Made by a program: the position numbers and the translations under genes. The notes beneath the pieces were generated by a model that had not been told where the DNA came from, ran no database searches, and saw only the letters and a program-made list of their open reading frames with translations. Shown here one piece after another: positions 1 through 5,949 of a stretch of DNA of 9,189 nucleotides. This stretch comes from Candidatus Omnitrophota bacterium. GTDB taxonomy: Bacteria; Omnitrophota; Koll11; Aquiviventales; Aquiviventaceae. Each line of letters opens with the position of its first letter. The stretch's first letter is position 1. The stretch is from contig JAHFGU010000051.1 in the NCBI GenBank assembly GCA_023247285.1, positions 1 through 9,189 of the forward strand, given 5' to 3'.

Positions 1-246
1 ACCCATCAGCGCATTGAGCAGCTGGCCCTGCCGCCGTCAGCCAAGAGATTGGCGCTGACCCGGCAGCAGGAGCGGCTGCTCCTTGAGCTACGAAGCCAGC
101 GGGGCATGACGGTTGAAGCGTGCCAGCGCCTGCTGGGGGTCGAACGGGTGCAGGTGTATCGCATCCTGCGCCCCTTGGTGAGCAAAAGGATTATGGATAA
201 ATCGACCACCCGACCTGTCGTCTATCGCCTTGCACCCAGATCCTAA
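1..246 (+). CDS. C-terminal end of a winged-helix DNA-binding-type protein (5' truncated)
   Basis: The frame is open from the first base, so this is most likely the last 82 codons of a longer gene whose start lies upstream; a TTG at 49 is the only plausible internal start and is not compelling. The visible part looks like a small winged helix: a helix (LTRQQERLLLEL), a helix-turn-helix-like pair (TVEACQRLLGVERVQVYRIL), then a short wing with a closing beta strand (RPVVYRLAPRS). This arrangement is common in MarR/ArsR-type regulators and in the C-terminal domains of larger proteins such as Schlafen-type ATPases, so the full protein could be either. Its TAA stop shares one base with the ATG of the transporter gene that follows, which suggests co-translation. 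A role in regulating that transporter is only a guess. I do not recognise the specific family. Confidence 0.55.
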   Translation, partial: THQRIEQLALPPSAKRLALTRQQERLLLELRSQRGMTVEACQRLLGVERVQVYRILRPLVSKRIMDKSTTRPVVYRLAPRS

Positions 247-935
247 TGCCGCTGTCCCTGGTCTTCGACCCGCAGTCCCTCCTGCTGCTGCTCACCGGGC
301 TGGTGCTCGGGATGCGCCATGCTTTCGACCGGGACCACCTGGCGGCGGTCACCCATTTCATTTCGCTGGAGCCTGATCCCGTCAAGAGCGCGTGGTTCGG
401 CGGCAAGTGGGCGCTCGGGCACGCGGTCACGGTCCTCGTCCTCGGCTCGCTCCTTCTGCTTCTCCATGTGCACTTCGACCCGGCCTTCGAGCGGTACGCC
501 GAGATGGCGGTCGGCATCACCCTCATCGCCCTGGGCATCTGGCGCCTGGCGCTGCTGGTGCAGGAGCGGCGCCACGCCCATCCCCATGCGCACCACCGCA
601 CGCGCCACACGCATGCGCACTCCCATGAGCCGGGCCGCGAGCATGTGCACCGGTTCGCGCCGACCCTGGTGGGCATGGTCCACGGCGCGTCCGGCACCAT
701 CGAGCTCTTCGTCCTCATCCCGATCACGCTGATCAGCACCCCGTGGCTGGCGTATGTCTACATCGGGTGCTTCAGCGTCGGCTGCGCGCTGACGATGAGC
801 CTGTACGGCTACGTCGTGGGGCGCTTTTACCGGCGGGCGAACCAGACCGGCCAGCGCATCTACCGGGCGCTGGTCATTCTGACGTCCATGTCAGGGCTCG
901 TGCTCGGCCTCGTGTGGATCGCGAAGAGCCTCTAG
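246..935 (+). CDS. NicO/UreH-type nickel-cobalt transporter-like membrane protein with His-rich loop
   Basis: Predicted inner-membrane protein of 229 residues. Helix I (about 10-23) runs into the motif RHAFDRDHLAAV at residues 24-35, which closely matches the H-x4-DH signature of NiCoT-type nickel/cobalt permeases. A second family-like segment, WALGHAVTVLVLG, is at 55-67, and a third, GMVHGASGTIELFVL, is at 143-157. Between the two halves is a cytosolic or periplasmic loop (about 109-136) with 11 histidines in under 30 residues, a likely metal-binding or metal-sensing segment. Further hydrophobic segments lie at about 87-105, 165-192 and 208-226. The length fits the short UreH-like branch better than full NiCoT permeases of about 330 residues. 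There is no clear ribosome binding site; ATG 246 overlaps the preceding TAA, so reinitiation is likely. The next in-frame ATG (residue 23) would remove helix I. The exact metal is inferred, and general divalent-cation transport or export is possible. Confidence 0.75.
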   Translation: MPLSLVFDPQSLLLLLTGLVLGMRHAFDRDHLAAVTHFISLEPDPVKSAWFGGKWALGHAVTVLVLGSLLLLLHVHFDPAFERYAEMAVGITLIALGIWRLALLVQERRHAHPHAHHRTRHTHAHSHEPGREHVHRFAPTLVGMVHGASGTIELFVLIPITLISTPWLAYVYIGCFSVGCALTMSLYGYVVGRFYRRANQTGQRIYRALVILTSMSGLVLGLVWIAKSL

Positions 936-954
936 CGGAGGCCGGTGTGCGGGC

Positions 955-960
955 TACAAT
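955..960 (+). promoter_or_regulatory. Possible -10 element (TACAAT) before the methyltransferase gene
   Basis: TACAAT differs from the sigma-70 -10 consensus by one base and sits in the 76-base gap between the transporter stop and the methyltransferase start, about 52 bases before the ATG. I see no acceptable -35 box at 16-18 bases spacing and no TG extension, so support is weak. No terminator is visible in this gap, so read-through from the transporter gene is an alternative. Confidence 0.3.
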
Positions 961-1011
961 GGTTGGCAGGGAAGCGGCGTGGAGGGCGTGCGGTAGCCGG
1001 GAGGAATCCTG

Positions 1012-2088
1012 ATGGCAACGAATACGATGGAGCGGGCGATCGACGAGCAGCGGTTCCAGGCGTTCTTGGGCAAGGTCATCGGCGACTTCGGCGCAGCGCT
1101 GAGCTCCGGCCTCGTCTTTATCGGGCAGAAGCTCGGCCTGTACAAGGCGATGGCAGGGGCCGGCCCGCTCACCCCGGCGGAGCTGGCTCAGCGCACCGGC
1201 ACTGCAGAGCGCTACATCCGCGAGTGGCTGCTCAACCAGGCATCCGGCGGGTATGTGGACTACGATCCGGCGACCGGACGCTACACCCTGCCGCCGGAGC
1301 AGGCCGTGATCCTCACCGATGAGACGAGCCCGTTTTTCGTCGGGGGCGGCTTCTTCGTCATCAAAGCGATGCTGCAGGCGCAGGACCGCATCGCCGAGGC
1401 CTTCCGCACCGGCAAGGGAATGCGCTGGGACGAACATGATCCGGATCTGTTCCTCGGCACCGAGCGCTTCTTCCGGCCCGGCTATGCCACGCACCTGGTC
1501 GCGGAGTGGATCCCGTCGCTCACCGGGATTGAGGCGAAGCTGAAAGCGGGCGGTTCGGCGGCGGATGTGGGCTGCGGCCACGGCGCCTCGACCATCATCC
1601 TGGCCACGGCGTACCCGCAATCGCGGGTCACCGGGTTTGACAACCACGAGGCGTCGATCGCCCGCGCGCGGCAGGCCGCGGCGGAAGCCGGCATGAGCGG
1701 CCGCGTGACATTCGACGTGGCGGATGCGCGCAGCTTCCCGGGCGCGGCCTATGACCTCGTGACGTTCTTCGACTGCCTGCATGACATGGGCGATCCGGTG
1801 GGTGCCATCGCGCGCGCCGGCAAGGCGCTGGCGCCTGACGGCAGCGTGATGATCGTGGAGCCGATGGCCGGCGACACCGTCGAGGCGAACTTCAACCCCA
1901 TCGGCCGGACCTATTCCGCCGCGTCCACCCTGTGCTGCACCGCGAATTCCTTGGCGTTCGGCGGGCCGGCCTTGGGGGCGGTGGCCAGCGACGAGGCGAT
2001 CCGGAAGAGCGTGCTGGCCGGCGGCCTCCGGCAATTCCGGCGCGCCGCGCAGACGCCGTTCAACCGCGTCTTCGAAGCGCGGCGCTGA
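1012..2088 (+). CDS. SAM-dependent methyltransferase with N-terminal winged helix (Rv2258c-like)
   Basis: A 358-residue cytosolic protein. The N-terminal third (about 20-100) resembles the winged-helix dimerisation domain of small-molecule O-methyltransferases and Rv2258c-type proteins: KLGLYKAMAG at 40-49, then TPAELAQRTGTAERYIREWL at 54-73, and the wing GGYVDYDPATGRYTLP at 79-94. A class I Rossmann methyltransferase domain follows. Motif I is DVGCGHG (185-191), the acidic residue that binds the SAM ribose is in GFD (208-210), and a post-motif segment is VTFFDCLHDM (250-259), where the family usually has an LHD sequence. The C-terminal part, with IVEPMAGD (281-288), completes the sheet. The start is backed by GGGAGG at 999-1004, 7 bases before the ATG. 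The substrate cannot be told from sequence. The mscS gene follows after 10 bases, so the two are probably co-transcribed, though no functional link is obvious. Confidence 0.85.
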   Translation: MATNTMERAIDEQRFQAFLGKVIGDFGAALSSGLVFIGQKLGLYKAMAGAGPLTPAELAQRTGTAERYIREWLLNQASGGYVDYDPATGRYTLPPEQAVILTDETSPFFVGGGFFVIKAMLQAQDRIAEAFRTGKGMRWDEHDPDLFLGTERFFRPGYATHLVAEWIPSLTGIEAKLKAGGSAADVGCGHGASTIILATAYPQSRVTGFDNHEASIARARQAAAEAGMSGRVTFDVADARSFPGAAYDLVTFFDCLHDMGDPVGAIARAGKALAPDGSVMIVEPMAGDTVEANFNPIGRTYSAASTLCCTANSLAFGGPALGAVASDEAIRKSVLAGGLRQFRRAAQTPFNRVFEARR

Positions 2089-2098
2089 TCAGCGGGAC

Positions 2099-2932
2099 AT
2101 GGACCCGGCGATCATGCAGCCGATGCCTGAGTGGATGAACGTGCTCATCGGACTTCTCGTCACCTACGGCTTCCGCGTGCTCGGCGGCCTGGTCATCCTC
2201 GCGGGCGGCTGGCTGGCGGCCGGCGTCGCGCAGCGCCTCGCGGCGGACCTGCTGGCGCGGCGGCACGTCGACGTCACCATCGTGAAGTTCGTGGCCGGGA
2301 TCGCCAGGCTGGTCGTGGCGGCGTTCGCGCTCCTGATCGCGCTCGGGAGCTTCGGCATCGAGATCACCCCGCTCATCGCCGGGCTGAGCGTGGCCGGCGT
2401 GGGCGCCAGCCTCGCCCTGCAGGGCACGCTCTCCAACTACGCGGCCGGCACCTCGCTCATCTTCACCAAGCCGTTCAAGGTCGGCGACATCATCGAGGTG
2501 AACGGGGTGATGGGCGAGGTCGAGGATGTGAGCCTGGGCCGGACGCAGCTGGCGCGGGTCGACGGCGTCAAGATCGTCGTTCCCAACAAGCACATCATCG
2601 GGGAGATCATCCATAATTACTCGCACTTGAAGGCGGTGGACATCAAGGTGGGGATCGGCTACGGATCCGACGTCGACCAGGCGATCGCCGCGGTGCGCGA
2701 GGTGATCCGAAACGAGCGCCGGGTGGTCCAGGACAAGGAGCCGCAGATCGGGATCGCGGAATTCGCGGACTCGAGCCTGACCCTCACGGTCCGGCTCTGG
2801 TGCAAACAGCAGGATTATCTCGGCGTGCTCTTTGGCGTCAATCACGGCATCCTGCGCGAGTTCCGCCAGCGCGGCATCGAGGTCCCGTTTCCGCAGCGCG
2901 ACGTCCATCTGCGCCGCGAGGGGCCTGCCTGA
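2099..2932 (+). CDS. mscS: Small-conductance mechanosensitive channel, MscS family
   Basis: Inner-membrane tension-gated channel that releases solutes on hypo-osmotic shock; family members are homoheptamers. At 277 residues it is close to E. coli MscS (286). Three hydrophobic helices are visible: TM1 about 14-42, TM2 about 60-84, and the pore-lining TM3 about 90-118. TM3 contains the Gly/Ala-packed stretch GLSVAGVGASLALQGTLSNY (95-114), the family hallmark. The beta domain follows with PFKVGDIIEVNGVMGEVEDV (125-144) and VVPNKHIIGEIIHNYS (160-175), corresponding to the PNG/PN-x-x-I region. A mixed alpha/beta C-terminal domain ends at PQRDVHL. ATG 2099 has only a weak purine stretch (GCGGGA) upstream; ATG codons at 2114, 2123 and 2135 are also possible starts and would shorten only the periplasmic tip. 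It lies 10 bases after the methyltransferase. No terminator is visible downstream. Confidence 0.93.
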   Translation: MDPAIMQPMPEWMNVLIGLLVTYGFRVLGGLVILAGGWLAAGVAQRLAADLLARRHVDVTIVKFVAGIARLVVAAFALLIALGSFGIEITPLIAGLSVAGVGASLALQGTLSNYAAGTSLIFTKPFKVGDIIEVNGVMGEVEDVSLGRTQLARVDGVKIVVPNKHIIGEIIHNYSHLKAVDIKVGIGYGSDVDQAIAAVREVIRNERRVVQDKEPQIGIAEFADSSLTLTVRLWCKQQDYLGVLFGVNHGILREFRQRGIEVPFPQRDVHLRREGPA

Positions 2933-2945
2933 GCCTCCCGTCTTC

Positions 2946-2954
2946 TGGTATACT
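2946..2954 (+). promoter_or_regulatory. Extended -10 promoter of the small membrane protein gene
   Basis: TGGTATACT combines a TG extension with a -10 hexamer (TATACT) one base from consensus, directly after the mscS stop. The -35 region at proper spacing (TGCCTG, 2926-2931) is poor, as is common for extended -10 promoters. The predicted start point is A2960, six bases downstream, which gives a leader of about 28 bases. Confidence 0.6.
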
Positions 2955-2960
2955 GGGGCA

Positions 2961-2977
2961 TCCGTCGTGACGACGGA
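2961..2977 (+). promoter_or_regulatory. 17-base perfect inverted repeat at the predicted mRNA 5' end
   Basis: TCCGTCGT and ACGACGGA are exact reverse complements around a single G. The repeat begins one base after the predicted transcription start and its last base is the first A of the ribosome binding site. It could be an operator for a dimeric repressor. In RNA it could fold as a 7-base-pair stem with a three-base loop (TGA), forming a 5' hairpin that stabilises the message or tunes translation. Which of these applies cannot be decided from one sequence. Confidence 0.5.
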
Positions 2978-2987
2978 AGGAGGCGCG

Positions 2988-3242
2988 ATGCACGGAGGGG
3001 CTGGGCTGTTGCTGTTATCGGCGGTCGCCGGGTACTGGGTGCTCGAGCGGGCGGAGGCGCACAAGGGATCGCTGCGGCGCGCCGGCCGCTGGATCGGATG
3101 GCTGATCGTCATCTCCAGTTTTGTGGGGGTGGCGTGCCGCGTGTGGTTCCTCGCCGCGTGCCAGCCGGGCAAGGGGTGGTGTCCATTCGTCGGCAAGCGC
3201 GGCGGCGACCCCCAACACATGATGATGGAGTCGCCGCAGTAG
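2988..3242 (+). CDS. Small two-helix membrane protein with Cys/His/Met-containing tail, function unknown
   Basis: An 84-residue protein with a very good ribosome binding site, AAGGAGG at 2977-2983, four bases before the ATG. The frame stays open further upstream but has no comparable start signal there, and the promoter at 2946-2954 fixes the start here. The N-terminal hydrophobic segment (5-19, GLLLLSAVAGYWVLE) is followed by a basic loop (21-35), a second helix (36-57, IGWLIVISSFVGVACRVWFL) and a C-terminal tail. The tail contains C58 and C65, the segment WCPFVGKRGGDP, and HMMM near the end. By the positive-inside rule the loop is cytosolic and both termini face the periplasm, so the two cysteines could form a disulfide or bind metal. 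It has its own promoter and terminator. I do not recognise a named family, though small proteins with a similar GYWVL...GW(I/L)IV layout are familiar from environmental Gram-negatives. Confidence 0.72.
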   Translation: MHGGAGLLLLSAVAGYWVLERAEAHKGSLRRAGRWIGWLIVISSFVGVACRVWFLAACQPGKGWCPFVGKRGGDPQHMMMESPQ

Positions 3243-3243
3243 C

Positions 3244-3915
3244 GTGATCGCCACCCGCAGGTTCTTCGCTCATGCCAGGCGCGCGTGCGCGCCTGGCATG
3301 GTTTTTTGTGCCTGGCTGCTGTTCGCGCTCTCGGCCACGGCCGCGATCGATACCCAGTTCCTCGAGCAGCCCTGGCCCAAGCAGCGCGTCCGCGACACCG
3401 AGGTCAGCCGGCACGCGGTCCGCTGGCGGGAAAAAGCGAACAAGCGCGAGGGCATCTTCACCGGGCTGCGGTTCACCGCCCCCCTGGACCGCGAGGCGGT
3501 CTGGCGGCTGTCGACCGACTACAGCCACGTCGGGCAGTCGACGCCGGGTGTCACGGCGGTGCGGTTCCTGGAGCAGACCCAGGCCCGCCAGGTCATCGAA
3601 GTCGATGCCAAGGTCCTCTGGAAGACGCTGACCCTGCGGTTTGAGGTGGAGCAAGAGCCTCCAAAGGTCATGCGGTTCCGGCTCGCGCATGCCGCCGTCG
3701 GCGACTACCGCGGGGTCTGCACCTTCCAGGAGGTGGCTGACGGGAATGCCGGCCGCCGTTCGACCGTGGTGGATCTGGCCACCTGGGTGAAGCCCGCGCG
3801 CCCGGTGCCCGCCGGGCTGATCCTGGTGGCGGAGCGCATGATGTATCTGGCCGCCGCCAAGGAATTTCTGGGGACCTGCGAGCGCCAGGGCGCCCCGCCA
3901 CCGTCGTCGCGTTGA
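3244..3915 (+). CDS. Secreted START/SRPBCC-like protein (polyketide cyclase/lipid-transport fold)
   Basis: A 223-residue protein if read from GTG 3244, or 205 from ATG 3298. A hydrophobic signal segment (MVFCAWLLFALSATAA, 19-34) precedes a probable cleavage near Ala33/Ala34, so the product is exported. The GTG start supplies an Arg-rich n-region (RRFFAHARR) typical of signal peptides and lies one base after the preceding TAG, allowing coupled translation. The ATG start has neither positive charge nor a ribosome binding site, so I prefer GTG. The mature part shows an SRPBCC/START pattern: FTAPLDREAVWRLSTDYSHV (77-96), TPGVTAVRFLEQ (100-111), beta strands with VIEVDAKVLW, LRFEVEQEPPKVMRFRLA, GDYRGVCTFQEV and STVVDLATWVKP, then a long C-terminal helix (VPAGLILVAERMMYLAAAKEFL, 188-209). 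Such domains bind hydrophobic ligands in a helix-grip cavity. Ligand unknown. A strong terminator hairpin lies within its first codons. Confidence 0.65.
   Translation: MIATRRFFAHARRACAPGMVFCAWLLFALSATAAIDTQFLEQPWPKQRVRDTEVSRHAVRWREKANKREGIFTGLRFTAPLDREAVWRLSTDYSHVGQSTPGVTAVRFLEQTQARQVIEVDAKVLWKTLTLRFEVEQEPPKVMRFRLAHAAVGDYRGVCTFQEVADGNAGRRSTVVDLATWVKPARPVPAGLILVAERMMYLAAAKEFLGTCERQGAPPPSSR
3271..3307 (+). terminator. Strong intrinsic terminator lying in the 5' end of the SRPBCC gene
   Basis: Two perfect 14-base arms (3271-3284 and 3287-3300) are separated by GT and followed by G and six T (3302-3307). The stem is very GC-rich, giving a textbook rho-independent terminator for transcription from the left; no A tract precedes it, so it works in one direction only. 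It would end the transcript of the small membrane protein gene about 65 bases after its stop. It also covers codons 10-22 of the following gene as read from GTG 3244 and contains the alternative ATG 3298, so it may act as an attenuator. Confidence 0.85.
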
Positions 3916-3940
3916 CACTCGCGGAGGCGTCTGTTAGAAT
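3912..3940 (+). promoter_or_regulatory. Near-consensus sigma-70 promoter of the DHS-like/Kdo operon
   Basis: A perfect -35 box TTGACA (3912-3917), exactly 17 bases, then TAGAAT (3935-3940), one base from consensus. The -35 box includes the TGA stop of the SRPBCC gene, and the -10 box holds a TAG stop in frame with the next gene. The six bases after the -10 are all pyrimidines, and the first purine, G3947, is at the usual +1 distance and is the first base of the GTG start codon. The predicted mRNA is therefore leaderless. Confidence 0.85.
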
Positions 3941-3946
3941 TCCTCT

Positions 3947-4891
3947 GTGCCAATCGCGCCGTCGCTGGATTTCACCAAGCTCAAGACCTATCCCGCCGGC
4001 TCTCGCAAAAGCAAAGTCAACTTCAACGCCTTTGCGAGCGTAGGCCGCCCAGGCATCTCCTTCCGCCGGTTCTACGAGTCGCTCCCCCAGTTTTTGGCCG
4101 CGAAGGATTTCCGCGCTTTGGTGCGGGCGATCGTGGCAGCGCACCGGGCCGGCAAGCCGGTCCTCTTCATGTTCGGCGCGCACGTCATCAAGGTGGGGCT
4201 CAGCCCGCTGCTGCTGGAGCTCATCCGGCGCAAGGTCGTGACCGCGATCGCGATGAATGGCGCCGGCGTCATCCACGACTTCGAGCTGGCGTTCATGGGC
4301 TCGACCTCCGAGGACGTGGCCGCAGCACTCGCCGACGGCTCGTTCGGGATGGCGGAGGAAACCCACCGGTTCATCAATGAGGCGGTCCGCTCCGGCGCGA
4401 AGAAAGGCTCGGGGCTGGGCCGGTCCGTGGGTGCGATGATCAACGCGCGCCGGCTGCCCTACCGGAACCTCAGCCTGCTCGCCACGTGCGCGCGGATGGG
4501 CGTGCCGGCCACGGTGCACGTGGCGATCGGCACCGACATCATCCATCAGCAATCCACCGCCGACGGCGCGGCCATCGGCCAGGCGTCGCTGGCGGATTTC
4601 CGGCGGCTGGTCGGCGTGGTGTCCGGCTTGGGCCACGGCGGGGTGGCGGGCAACATCGGCTCGGCGGTCATCCTGCCCGAGGTGTTTCTCAAGGCGGTCT
4701 CCATCGCGCGCAACCTGGGGCATGCCGTGAAAGACTTCACCGCGTTTGACTTCGACATGATCCGCCACTACCGGCCCGCGGAAAACGTGCTGAAGCGCCC
4801 GACCCTGCTGGGCGGCCAGGCGTTCCACATCACCGGCCATCACGAGCTGCTGGTGCCGCTGCTCGCGCAGGCCGTGATCGAGGAGCTCTGA
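3947..4891 (+). CDS. Deoxyhypusine-synthase-like protein of unknown function, first gene of the Kdo/heptose operon
   Basis: A 314-residue cytosolic protein with no signal peptide or membrane helix. It resembles the deoxyhypusine synthase (DHS) fold: a strand and helix KPVLFMFGAHVIKVGLSPLL (70-89), the conserved-looking MNGAGVIHDFELA (103-115) that parallels the TTAGG...ED region of DHS, HVAIGTDIIHQ (191-201), and GNIGSAVILPEVFLKAVSIA (235-254), parallel to the GGG-V-K...N segment near the DHS active-site lysine. True DHS modifies eIF5A with spermidine and NAD; bacteria have no eIF5A, so the substrate here is unknown. The GTG start is well fixed: an in-frame TAG lies 12 bases upstream, and the next in-frame start-like codons (TTG 4118, GTG 4121) would delete about 57 residues. 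The gene heads the operon from an apparently leaderless transcript and overlaps rfaE1 by one base, pointing to a job tied to heptose/Kdo or envelope sugars. The family link is by eye and moderate. Confidence 0.7.
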   Translation: MPIAPSLDFTKLKTYPAGSRKSKVNFNAFASVGRPGISFRRFYESLPQFLAAKDFRALVRAIVAAHRAGKPVLFMFGAHVIKVGLSPLLLELIRRKVVTAIAMNGAGVIHDFELAFMGSTSEDVAAALADGSFGMAEETHRFINEAVRSGAKKGSGLGRSVGAMINARRLPYRNLSLLATCARMGVPATVHVAIGTDIIHQQSTADGAAIGQASLADFRRLVGVVSGLGHGGVAGNIGSAVILPEVFLKAVSIARNLGHAVKDFTAFDFDMIRHYRPAENVLKRPTLLGGQAFHITGHHELLVPLLAQAVIEEL

Positions 4892-5949
4892 TGGCGCCGT
4901 CCGCCAATCATCGCACCGGGCTGCGCGGGTTCCTGTCGCGGTTTTCGAAGGCGCGGGTGCTCGTCGTCGGCGATCTCATCCTCGATGAGTTCGTCTGGGG
5001 CAAGGTCAGCCGGATCAGCCCCGAGGCGCCGGTGCCGGTGGTGTGGGTGCAGTCCGAGTCGGTCATGCCGGGGGGCGCGGCCAACGTGGCGAACAACATC
5101 CGCGCGCTGGGCGGCCAGGCGCTCCTGGTCGGCGTGGTAGGCGAGGACGCGTGGGGGACGCGGCTGCTGGACGACCTGGCCTCGCGCCGGGTGGACACCA
5201 GCGGGGTGCTGCGCATCGCGCGGCCGACGACGGTGAAAACGCGGGTCATCGCGCACCACCAGCAGGTGGTCCGCGTGGACCGCGAGCACCGGGAGCCGCT
5301 GACCTCGGCCACGATCGGCCGGCTGCTGCGGGTCGTGGAGGACCGCCTCGCGGGCGTGGACGCGGTCGTGCTGGAAGACTACGGCAAAGGTGTCATCACC
5401 CGGCAGTTGCTCGAGGTGGCGGTGCCGCTGGCCCGCCGACGCCGCAAGCTCATCACCGTCGATCCCAAGGAAGAGCATTTCGATCTCTACCACGGCGTCA
5501 CCGCGCTCACCCCGAACCGGCAGGAGGCCGGCGAGGCGGTCGGCCGCGAGCTGGCCAGCGACGCGGACGTGCGCCGCGCCGGGCAGGAGATCCTCGAGCG
5601 GCTCGGCTGCGAGGGGGTGCTGGTGACGCTCGGGGAAGACGGCATGTGGCTCTTTGAGCCGCGCGGCCGCCAGGCGCGGATCCCGACGGTGGCGCAGGAG
5701 GTCTTCGATGTGGCCGGCGCCGGCGACACGGTGATCGCGGCCTTTACCCTGGCGCTGGCCAGCGGGGCCTCGATGGAGCAGGCGGCGCTGATCGCGAACT
5801 ATGCGGCCGGGATCGTCGTCGGCAAACTGGGCGTGGCCACCGCCAGCCCGGAAGAGCTGGCCGCCCGGCTGCAGGAGCGCCGCCGCGCGCCGCCGCAGGC
5901 GCTCCGCCGCCCGTCTGCGCCGCGGCCGGCGGCCCGTCGCGCTTCATGA
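4891..5949 (+). CDS. rfaE1: D-glycero-beta-D-manno-heptose-7-phosphate kinase (PfkB family), monofunctional
   Basis: Phosphorylates heptose 7-phosphate at C1 with ATP, the second committed step to ADP-L-glycero-D-manno-heptose for the LPS inner core. The 352-residue cytosolic protein matches the kinase half of HldE: GDLILDEFVWGKVSRISPEA (27-46), GGAANVANNIRALGG (61-75), VVLEDYGKGV (159-168), ITVDPK (188-193), TPNRQEA (207-213), and the PfkB signature DVAGAGDT (273-280) with catalytic Asp279; the usual DVTGAGDT has Thr where this has Ala275. The C-terminal cytidylyltransferase-type domain of bifunctional HldE (about 477 residues in E. coli) is missing. In its place is an Arg/Pro/Ala-rich tail (330-352). 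The adenylyltransferase must therefore be encoded elsewhere. GAGGAG at 4880-4885, five bases before the ATG, supports the start, which overlaps the previous stop by one base. The stop overlaps kdsB as ATGA. The gene is also known as hldA. Confidence 0.93.
   Translation: MAPSANHRTGLRGFLSRFSKARVLVVGDLILDEFVWGKVSRISPEAPVPVVWVQSESVMPGGAANVANNIRALGGQALLVGVVGEDAWGTRLLDDLASRRVDTSGVLRIARPTTVKTRVIAHHQQVVRVDREHREPLTSATIGRLLRVVEDRLAGVDAVVLEDYGKGVITRQLLEVAVPLARRRRKLITVDPKEEHFDLYHGVTALTPNRQEAGEAVGRELASDADVRRAGQEILERLGCEGVLVTLGEDGMWLFEPRGRQARIPTVAQEVFDVAGAGDTVIAAFTLALASGASMEQAALIANYAAGIVVGKLGVATASPEELAARLQERRRAPPQALRRPSAPRPAARRAS

Noticed and set aside
573..655. CAT/CAC-rich stretch in the transporter gene, considered as a DNA repeat
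   Set aside because: It has no regular repeat unit; it is simply coding for the His-rich loop.
1637..1642. TTGACA hexamer inside the methyltransferase gene
   Set aside because: No -10-like sequence lies 16-18 bases downstream; that stretch is solid GC. It encodes the SAM-binding FDN segment.
874..2034. A 386-codon minus-strand open frame over the methyltransferase
   Set aside because: The + strand frame has a good ribosome binding site and SAM-binding motifs; the antisense product has no family features.
2083..2094. Perfect 12-base palindrome CGCTGATCAGCG at the methyltransferase stop before mscS
   Set aside because: It has no loop, no T tract and no nearby promoter, and half lies in coding sequence. 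A palindrome this short is expected by chance in several kilobases of GC-rich DNA.
2917..2945. GC-rich partial inverted repeat after mscS, considered as a terminator
   Set aside because: The arms do not pair well and no T run follows.
2060..3220. A 386-codon minus-strand open frame across mscS and the small membrane gene
   Set aside because: It is antisense to a clear MscS gene, shows no recognisable domain, and has the biased composition of a shadow frame.
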